The notes under the pieces were generated by a model that saw nothing but the letters and a program-made list of their open reading frames with translations, had not been told where the DNA came from and searched no databases. This document shows, piece after piece, positions 48,623-54,345 of a stretch of 54,345 nucleotides of DNA. Both the position numbers and the translations under genes were made by a program. Within the stretch, counting starts at the first letter, position 1. Each line of letters begins with the position of its first letter. Origin of the DNA: CBDUMN01 sp965368335. Lineage in GTDB: Bacteria > Pseudomonadota > Alphaproteobacteria > Rhodospirillales > JAPHRK01. Location: the NCBI GenBank assembly GCA_965368335.1, contig CBDUMN010000011.1, forward strand, positions 1 through 54,345. The letters run 5' to 3'.

Positions 48623-49522
48623 ATGGGGGCTCCCTTGATCAACAGCATGACTGGCTTCGGCAGCGCGGAAGGCGCATATGAGGGGTGTTCCTGGACCTGG
48701 GAAGTCAAGAGCGTTAACGGCAAGGGGCTTGATCTGCGCTGGCGTTTTCCGCAGGGCTTCGAAGGGTTGGACGCCGAGGTTCGTAAACGGCTTTCCGCTC
48801 GTTTCAAGCGCGGTAATTTTTCCATCAATCTCAGTTTAACCAGACCCGAAGCGGCGCTTCGCTACCGGGTCAACGAAGAGATGATGGCGCAGTTGATGCC
48901 GGTGATCGCCTCGTTGAAAGAAAAGCTGCCCGAAGTTCAGGCTCCGGCGCTTGATGGTTTGATGAACCTGAAAGGGCTGGTTGAAGCTGAGGAAGAGGAA
49001 GAAACGCCGGAATTCCGGGAGGGCTTGGAGGCCGCTCTTCTTGAGACCCTTAGCGAGGCAGTGGGGGGCTTAGCCCAGTCGCGCGCCGCTGAAGGCGAAA
49101 AACTCAACGGTATTTTAGAAGATCGGCTGGCCCATATGGACCATTTGGTGAAGGCTGCCGAGGCCAATGCCGCTCTACTGCCTGAAAAGATTCGCGAACG
49201 GCTGAAGGCTCAAGTTGAAGACCTTTTAGGTCAAGCGCCGGGATTGCCCGAGGATAGGTTGGCCCAGGAAGCTGCCGTCCTTATGGTCAAGGCCGATCTA
49301 CGCGAAGAAGTGGACCGGCTCAAAGCCCATGTTGAGACGGCTCGGGAATTGCTGGCCGACAAAGAGGCGGTTGGGCGGCGGTTCGATTTTCTCTGCCAGG
49401 AGTTCAACCGCGAAGCCAATACGCTCTGCTCCAAGTCGAGCGACAGCGATCTGACCAGAATCGGTATGGACTTGAAGGTCACCATCGATCAAATCCGCGA
49501 ACAGATTCAGAATGTTGAATAA
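48623..49522 (+). CDS. yicC: YicC family endoribonuclease-like protein
   Basis: A 299-residue YicC protein. INSMTGFGSAEG opens it, EVKSVNGKGLDLRWRFP follows, and the C-terminal DUF1732 part reads RRFDFLCQEFNREANTLCSKSSD and LTRIGMDLKVTIDQIREQIQNVE, which are diagnostic. E. coli YicC is an RNase that promotes turnover of some small RNAs. I chose the ATG at 48623 because the family starts with a short M...INSMTGFG leader; an earlier ATG adds unrelated residues. gmk follows 14 bases on, the usual order. Confidence 0.92.
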   Translation: MGAPLINSMTGFGSAEGAYEGCSWTWEVKSVNGKGLDLRWRFPQGFEGLDAEVRKRLSARFKRGNFSINLSLTRPEAALRYRVNEEMMAQLMPVIASLKEKLPEVQAPALDGLMNLKGLVEAEEEEETPEFREGLEAALLETLSEAVGGLAQSRAAEGEKLNGILEDRLAHMDHLVKAAEANAALLPEKIRERLKAQVEDLLGQAPGLPEDRLAQEAAVLMVKADLREEVDRLKAHVETARELLADKEAVGRRFDFLCQEFNREANTLCSKSSDSDLTRIGMDLKVTIDQIREQIQNVE

Positions 49523-49536
49523 GAGGAAAAAAGACC

Positions 49537-50169
49537 GTGGCGACTGAAATTTCCCGGCGAGGCTTGGCTCTGGTTCTTTCGTCCCCCTCGGGTGCGGGCA
49601 AGAGCACCATCTCGAAGGAACTGCTGGCCCGTGAGTCGGAGATGACCATGTCCATCTCGGCAACCACCCGACCGAAACGGCCTGGAGAGGTGGATGGCAA
49701 GGACTATCACTTCATTACGGTTGAAAAATACAAGGAGATGGAGGCCGAAGGTGGGTTTCTTGAAAACGCCAAGGTCTTCGACAACTACTACGGCACACCC
49801 GCCAAGCCGGTAGAGGACGCCTTGGGGGCGGGGCGGGATATTCTGTTCGATATCGATTGGCAGGGCACCCAGCAGGTGGAAGCCAAGATGCGCCACGATC
49901 TGGTTCGCATCTTCATCTTGCCCCCGAGCTCGACTGAGTTGGAAAAACGTCTGCGTGGCCGCGCCCAGGACCCGGAAGAGGTGATCTTAAAGCGCATGTC
50001 GAAAGCGGCCGATGAGATGAGTCATTGGAGTGAGTACGACTATATCGTGGTCAATCATGTGGTCGAGAAAAGCGTTGCCCAGGTTCAGGCCATTCTTCAT
50101 GCCGAACGGCTCAAGCGCGAGAGACAGGTCGGTCTTCCCGAATTCGTCAAGGAACTGAGAGGAGAATAG
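49537..50169 (+). CDS. gmk: Guanylate kinase
   Basis: A 210-residue kinase that converts GMP to GDP. P-loop SSPSGAGKSTIS, GMP-binding SATTRPKRPGEVDGKDYHF, and the FDIDWQGTQQVE and DYIVVNHVVEKSV blocks are standard. The start is GTG with AAGAGGA upstream. It follows yicC by 14 bases and a TTG-started glycosyltransferase-like gene begins 3 bases after its stop, so the three are likely co-transcribed. Confidence 0.96.
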   Translation: MATEISRRGLALVLSSPSGAGKSTISKELLARESEMTMSISATTRPKRPGEVDGKDYHFITVEKYKEMEAEGGFLENAKVFDNYYGTPAKPVEDALGAGRDILFDIDWQGTQQVEAKMRHDLVRIFILPPSSTELEKRLRGRAQDPEEVILKRMSKAADEMSHWSEYDYIVVNHVVEKSVAQVQAILHAERLKRERQVGLPEFVKELRGE

Positions 50170-50172
50170 TTC

Positions 50173-50832
50173 TTGGCCAAGCAGTCCGTCTTTATCGCCA
50201 CCCCGACCATCGATGGAGCGCTGGACTGCCGTTACGTGGGCGCGTTGATTTCCACAATTGATAAACTGAAGGCCGTCGGCATCGATCACCGCCTCGATTT
50301 CGAGATGGGTAATTCGATCATATCCGACGCTCGTAACAAGCAGGTGGCCCGGTTTCTCGATAGTGACTATAGCGACCTGATGTTCATTGATTCGGATATT
50401 GTCTGGAAGCCTGACGATTTACTGCGTCTGATAGGGCGTAAAGAGCCTCTGGTGGCGGCGACCTACCAACGGAAGAACGAAGCAAAGGTCAGCTTCGCCA
50501 TTAAGTTCGGCCCCGAAATCGTTCGCAAAAAGAGCCTGATCGCCGTCGAACGGGTCGGTACCGGGTTTATGCGGATCAAGCGAAGCTGTCTTGAGGAATT
50601 GATCGCCGCCCACCCGGATTTCAAACTCTCCTCTCCCAGCATGGGCAAGACGGACAACTACTACGCCCTATTCGATAACTCCATTGTCGATGGAGAATAC
50701 GTCGGCGAAGATTTCACCTTCTGTAACCGTTGGCGCGCCTTGGGCGGCCAAGTGAATATCGATCCGGCGATTACCCTGACCCACCTGGGAACGGCTAGTT
50801 ACAACAAACCGATCACCGATTTTCTCAAATAA
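50173..50832 (+). CDS. GT-A fold glycosyltransferase-like protein
   Basis: A 219-residue protein with a nucleotide-sugar-transferase look. A beta strand opens it (VFIATPTIDG), and the metal-binding DxD is Asp73-Ser-Asp75 in LMFIDSDIVWKPDDLLRLI. A possible acceptor-site acidic stretch is GEYVGEDFTFCNRWRALGG, followed by DPAITLTHLG with a late His, a pattern of small GT-A enzymes also found in phage and surface-glycan clusters. There is no membrane segment. It starts with TTG only 3 bases after gmk, with GAGGAGA as ribosome site. No other glycan genes are nearby, so the acceptor is unknown. Confidence 0.72.
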   Translation: MAKQSVFIATPTIDGALDCRYVGALISTIDKLKAVGIDHRLDFEMGNSIISDARNKQVARFLDSDYSDLMFIDSDIVWKPDDLLRLIGRKEPLVAATYQRKNEAKVSFAIKFGPEIVRKKSLIAVERVGTGFMRIKRSCLEELIAAHPDFKLSSPSMGKTDNYYALFDNSIVDGEYVGEDFTFCNRWRALGGQVNIDPAITLTHLGTASYNKPITDFLK

Positions 50833-51017
50833 CTTTTCCCCCATGATCCAACCTTATCTTTGTCTGCCTTGAATTCTTCATCAAAGCGTCTTTTGACTTA
50901 GAGTGCGGCCGGACGGATAAGAAACGCCAGCTTTGGGGCGTGTGGCGACAGTTTGACTCTGACAAGGGGAGCGGGCGCGCGCTTCATGCCTAAATGTCGT
51001 GAGATCGGGAGAAAGCC

Positions 51018-52676
51018 GTGCAAGAACCGAGCGCCGTCCGAAGCTTGCGTATCCGTTATATCTTGGGACTTACGACTGTTGCGATTCTTGTGACGGCGTC
51101 CTGGTTCACGCTGCAGACAGCGGTGGCCAAACAGGAAAACTTCTCTCAGTTGGTCAATATTGCGGCCCACCAACGCGGCAATGCCGAGCGTATAGTCCTC
51201 TTCGCCATGACAATGGCCAATGCGGCGGACGAAGGGGAGTTTCAGATGGCTCGCGGCCAGTTGGGGAGGGTGATCAATACCACTGAGGCCGCACATGCCA
51301 TCTTATTGAATGGGGATGTCGAAAAGAATATTCCCAAGGTGATGACGCCGCTTCTCAACATTATTTATTTCGATCAGCAGGCAGGACTCGATTTGGCTCT
51401 GACGCGGTATCTCGAACGAGCCCGCGACGTCTACGATACGCCGTTCGGTTCTATCGCCTCCAATTCTGGCGCCTATGTCTTTCTCGTCCAGTACGGACCG
51501 CATGTTATCAACTCGCTGTTTGATTCTGCTGTGGAGGAGTATGAGCGATATGGCAAAGCGGCTATCCGGGATATCAAGCAACTGGAAACGACCCTGTGGA
51601 TCACCGCCCTGATTATCCTACTTATTGAGGCGTTTGTTATTTTCAGGCCCATGGAACGTAAGGTGAAAGAAGCCTTGAGAGCTTTACGTAATAAAAATAC
51701 GGACTTGGAAAAAACCGTTGTCGAGCTTGTTTCGGCAAAATCAGAGCTGGCTTCCAGTGAGCAAAACTTCCGCGCCATGGCCGCCAGTGTGCCGGGTGTG
51801 ATCTTTCAGATGGTTGAGCGCCGGGGAGGACATCGGGACTATATTTATGTCAGCCCCCGTTGTTCGGATCTCTATGGCGTCTCGCCCGACGAGTTGAAAA
51901 AAGACTGGGAAGCCTTGCGGCTTCATCCTGAAGACAAAGATCGTTTCCTAGAGACAATCCGGGATGCCTTTCAAAATCAGACGGAATGGTCTTTTGAGGG
52001 GCGGGTGTTGACGGAAACTGGTGAGCCGAAGTGGTGGCGGGGGATTTCGACCCCTGTTCCGGTCAATGATGATGAGGTTGTGTTTAACGGCGTCATGATC
52101 GATATCACCTCGCAGAAAAAGATGGAGGAACAACTCCGCAAACTGGCGACCACCGATTCACTCACGGGCGCATTCAACCGCCGTCATTTCTATACTTTGG
52201 CGGAAAATGAAATCTCCCGCGCTCAAAGGAACGGTCAGCCGTTGACCTTTATGGCTTTGGATATCGACCATTTCAAAAAAATAAATGACACCTTCGGCCA
52301 TGCGGGTGGCGATGAGGCGCTTAAACGAGCTGTCGAGCGGATCAGCGCACAGTTGCGATCCATTGATATTCTCGCTCGTTTCGGCGGCGAAGAGTTCAGT
52401 ATTTGTGTGCCTGAAACAAGCTCGGAAGGGGCGATGGTGCTGGCTGAACGCATCCGTCAGGAAATTGCCGATATGTCCGTTGAATGGGAGGTGATCAGTT
52501 TCGGTTTCACCATCAGTATAGGTGTTTCGGAATGGCGTGCGGATGATGGAAACATCGATGATGTTTTGGAGCGCGCCGACCAGGGGCTCTATCAGGCAAA
52601 GACTCGCGGGAGAAATTGCGTGGTCCTATATACCGATGCAATGCTCCAAGGGCTCGAAGAGCAAGCGGCATCTTAG
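51018..52676 (+). CDS. Membrane PilJ-like/PAS/GGDEF diguanylate cyclase
   Basis: A 552-residue inner-membrane signalling protein. TM1 is at about 13-32, followed by a periplasmic helical PilJ-type domain (NIAAHQRGNAERIVLFAMT) and TM2 at about 191-211. Then come a coiled coil, a PAS domain (about 245-370) and a C-terminal GGDEF domain with the active-site GGEEF at 456-460. An RxxD inhibitory site (RSID, 447-450) lies five residues before it. Both point to a functional, feedback-inhibited cyclic di-GMP synthase. There is no EAL domain. The start is GTG with GGGAG upstream. Its stop overlaps the convergent rsmA stop by 4 bases. It could set motility versus attachment alongside the chemoreceptors, which is inference. 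Confidence 0.92.
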   Translation: MQEPSAVRSLRIRYILGLTTVAILVTASWFTLQTAVAKQENFSQLVNIAAHQRGNAERIVLFAMTMANAADEGEFQMARGQLGRVINTTEAAHAILLNGDVEKNIPKVMTPLLNIIYFDQQAGLDLALTRYLERARDVYDTPFGSIASNSGAYVFLVQYGPHVINSLFDSAVEEYERYGKAAIRDIKQLETTLWITALIILLIEAFVIFRPMERKVKEALRALRNKNTDLEKTVVELVSAKSELASSEQNFRAMAASVPGVIFQMVERRGGHRDYIYVSPRCSDLYGVSPDELKKDWEALRLHPEDKDRFLETIRDAFQNQTEWSFEGRVLTETGEPKWWRGISTPVPVNDDEVVFNGVMIDITSQKKMEEQLRKLATTDSLTGAFNRRHFYTLAENEISRAQRNGQPLTFMALDIDHFKKINDTFGHAGGDEALKRAVERISAQLRSIDILARFGGEEFSICVPETSSEGAMVLAERIRQEIADMSVEWEVISFGFTISIGVSEWRADDGNIDDVLERADQGLYQAKTRGRNCVVLYTDAMLQGLEEQAAS

Positions 52677-53515
52677 GAAGATGTTTGCGTCAAATCCGTG
52701 AAGGCTCTCGCCAAGGAGCAGAAATCCTCAATTGCGAGTTTTTCGGCTCTTAGTGTCGGCTCAATGTCGGCTCTTTCAAGGAGCTCATCAGCCTTAATGG
52801 GCAGGTTTTTAAGACTGGCGCGGAGCATTTTGCGGCGCTGGTTGAAGGCGGCCGCCACCACCCGTTCAAGTATTGCGTAGTCGGCTTCGGCCAGCGGCTT
52901 TTCCCTCGGGGTAAATTTAACCACGGTGGATTCGACCTTGGGCGGCGGGGTGAAGGCTTTACGCCCGACCATGAAGGCTGGCCGCACCTCGCAGAGCCAT
53001 TGCGGCAGGATGGAGAGCCGTCCGTAGGCCTTATCGCCGGGGGCCGCGCAAAGCCGGTCCGCCACTTCTTTTTGGTACATCAAGGTCATGCTTTCGAAGG
53101 CATCGATATGTTCGATCCACCCGAGAGTCAGAGGGGCTGAAATATTGTAGGGCAGGTTGGCGATGATCTTTCGCGGCCCCTCGCCCAATTGGTGAGCCGG
53201 TACTTCCATGGCGTCGCCTTCGATGACTTCCAGTCGACCGGGATAGGCTTCGGCAATCTCGGCCATGACGTCCAGGCAGCGGGCGTCACGCTCAACGACG
53301 ATCAGGCGTTTTGCTCCGGCCTCAAGGATCGCCCGGGTCAGCCCGCCAGGGCCGGGACCAATTTCGATCACGGTGCAGTTGCTGAGATCGCCGGCGGTTC
53401 TGGCGATGCGTCCAGTGAGGTTGAGATCAAGCAGGAAGTGCTGGCCGAGGGACTTCTTAGCGCCAAGATCGTGTTTGGCGATGACCTCGCGCAAGGGAGG
53501 GAGGGGATCGCTCAT
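52673..53515 (-). CDS. rsmA: 16S rRNA dimethyladenosine transferase
   Basis: A 280-residue RsmA/KsgA that dimethylates two adenines near the 3' end of 16S rRNA. LGQHFLLDLNLTGRI opens it, the SAM site is VIEIGPGPGGLTRAIL, and the catalytic motif is IIANLPYNISAPL. PPPKVESTVVKF and NQRRKMLRASLK follow. Its start overlaps the pdxA stop in ATGA, the classic pdxA-rsmA coupling. Confidence 0.96.
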   Translation of the reverse strand: MSDPLPPLREVIAKHDLGAKKSLGQHFLLDLNLTGRIARTAGDLSNCTVIEIGPGPGGLTRAILEAGAKRLIVVERDARCLDVMAEIAEAYPGRLEVIEGDAMEVPAHQLGEGPRKIIANLPYNISAPLTLGWIEHIDAFESMTLMYQKEVADRLCAAPGDKAYGRLSILPQWLCEVRPAFMVGRKAFTPPPKVESTVVKFTPREKPLAEADYAILERVVAAAFNQRRKMLRASLKNLPIKADELLERADIEPTLRAEKLAIEDFCSLARAFTDLTQTSS

Positions 53516-54345
53516 CGACTGGCCGCCATTTCCGCCGCCATCCTGATGGCCGCGACCAGACTTGATTCTTTTGCAGCCCCTGTTCCCGCCAGATTAAACG
53601 CAGTGCCGTGGTCGGGCGATGTGCGAATGAAGGGGAGGCCAAGGGTGACATTGACTCCCTTATCGAAAGCCAGCGTCTTAATAGGGATCAGGCCCTGATC
53701 ATGATACATGCAGATGGCGGCATCATAGGTGGCGCGGGCTTCGGCGTGAAACATGGTGTCGGCGGGCAGGGGGCCAAAAGCGTCGATCCCCTTTTCTTTT
53801 AAGGCGTCAATTGCCGGAGCGACGATTTCCTGGTCTTCGCGGCCCATCTGGCCGCCTTCTCCGGCATGAGGATTAAGGCCTGCGACGGCAAGACGTGGAT
53901 GGGGGATGCCGAAGTCTTGCCGTAAAGCTTCCGCCGTAATGATGGCTCGTTCGATGATGTCTTCGCTGGTCAGGGTTTTTATGGCCTCGGCCAGGCTCAC
54001 ATGGATGGTGACCGGCACCACCCGTAGTTCATCGCAAGCCAGCATCATCACAGGGGGCGTTTCGATTTCGGCGAGGGCCGCCAAGTATTCGGTGTGTCCG
54101 GGGTAGGGGAAACCGGCCTCGTTCAACACTTGCTTGTGTATCGGATTGGTCACCACGGCGGCGGCTTGTCCGGTCTTGGCGAATTTCACGGCAAGTTCAA
54201 TGGACTTTAAGACCGCCGGTGCGTTTCTCGAATTAGGTACTCCCGGCTCGACGGGGGCGGCCAGCGGAAAAGGGATGATGGGCAGGGCATCACTGAAACG
54301 CTTCAGAGCTTCTTTGGGATGGTCAATGGCGGTGAGTGGCGCTGA
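53512..54345 (-). CDS. pdxA: 4-hydroxythreonine-4-phosphate dehydrogenase, 5'-truncated
   Basis: C-terminal 277 residues of PdxA, an enzyme of pyridoxal phosphate synthesis. The frame is open to the window edge, so the N-terminus (about 50-60 residues by family length) lies beyond it. Metal and substrate features visible are AVVTNPIHKQVLNEAGF, YPGHTEYLA, VAGLNPHAGEGGQMGREDQ with its His, and CMYHDQGLIPIKTLAFDKGVN. The sequence upstream of the first in-frame start codon in the window (GTG at 54189) also reads as PdxA, so that codon is internal. It overlaps rsmA by 4 bases. Confidence 0.95.
   Translation of the reverse strand, partial: SAPLTAIDHPKEALKRFSDALPIIPFPLAAPVEPGVPNSRNAPAVLKSIELAVKFAKTGQAAAVVTNPIHKQVLNEAGFPYPGHTEYLAALAEIETPPVMMLACDELRVVPVTIHVSLAEAIKTLTSEDIIERAIITAEALRQDFGIPHPRLAVAGLNPHAGEGGQMGREDQEIVAPAIDALKEKGIDAFGPLPADTMFHAEARATYDAAICMYHDQGLIPIKTLAFDKGVNVTLGLPFIRTSPDHGTAFNLAGTGAAKESSLVAAIRMAAEMAASR

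Noticed and set aside
51018..52676. Inactive GGDEF domain because the motif is GGEEF
   Set aside because: GGEEF is a fully active variant of the motif, and the inhibitory RxxD site is also intact.
1..54345. tRNA, rRNA, CRISPR arrays, insertion sequences, prophage or magnetosome genes
   Set aside because: I looked for T-loop sequences, regular repeats, transposase or integrase motifs and mam-type genes and found none.

Overview
This window is a stretch of core chromosome from an alphaproteobacterium, most likely a Rhodospirillales-type, respiring, motile, oxygen-responsive organism. The assignment rests on gene order and family type. An rpsF-rpsR-rplI-dnaB-alr-mlaE-mlaF-radA-cvpA-purF-SDR run and a fabD-fabG-acpP-fabF-mltG / yicC-gmk / rsmA-pdxA run are both typical of that group. 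So are a PleC/DivJ-like sensor kinase, an alphaproteobacterial serC leader RNA and an aa3-type oxidase operon. I see no phage, transposase, CRISPR, rRNA or tRNA genes. The DNA is moderately GC-rich by eye, and GTG and TTG starts are frequent.

Layout. 1-3.4 kb: end of an SLC13-type transporter, two hemerythrin-fold proteins, a small membrane protein and a secreted nuclease-like protein. 3.5-10.3 kb: serine biosynthesis, with serC (behind a leader RNA), a long serA, a PAS histidine kinase on the other strand, and a second, E. coli-type serA behind a foldable leader. 10.4-14.7 kb: an unusual sensory module made of a secreted Cache/PDC-like protein, a chemoreceptor, and a secreted solute-binding protein fused to the same PDC-like domain. 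14.9-19.2 kb: a tungsten-type aldehyde oxidoreductase operon (polyferredoxin, W-pterin subunit, FAD subunit, MoaD-like protein, unknown small protein), followed by a convergent free-standing CZB protein.

19.6-35.2 kb is mostly minus-strand housekeeping: der-bamB-yfgM-like, a thioredoxin-like protein, then (after a small plus-strand lipoprotein/Sel1 pair) SDR-purF-cvpA-radA-mlaF-mlaE-alr-dnaB and the rplI-rpsR-rpsF cluster. 35.5-38.5 kb holds a second chemoreceptor, with a duplicated sensor region, and a PcaC-like protein. 38.5-43.2 kb is the fatty acid cluster fabD-fabG-acpP-fabF-mltG. 43.2-47.7 kb is the cytochrome c oxidase operon ctaC-ctaD-ctaG-ctaE on the minus strand with an FNR/FixK-like box upstream, plus a tiny DUF3012-type lipoprotein. 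47.7-54.3 kb holds an SDR, yicC, gmk, a glycosyltransferase-like protein, a PilJ-PAS-GGDEF cyclase, rsmA and the 3' part of pdxA.

The best candidates for something undescribed are the secreted PDC-like proteins flanking the chemoreceptor at 10.4-14.7 kb, the unknown last gene of the aldehyde oxidoreductase operon, the alternative-pairing leader of the second serA, and several near-perfect palindromes placed just upstream of the chemoreceptor genes. Function calls come from recognising motifs and family features in the translated sequence. No database search was possible.
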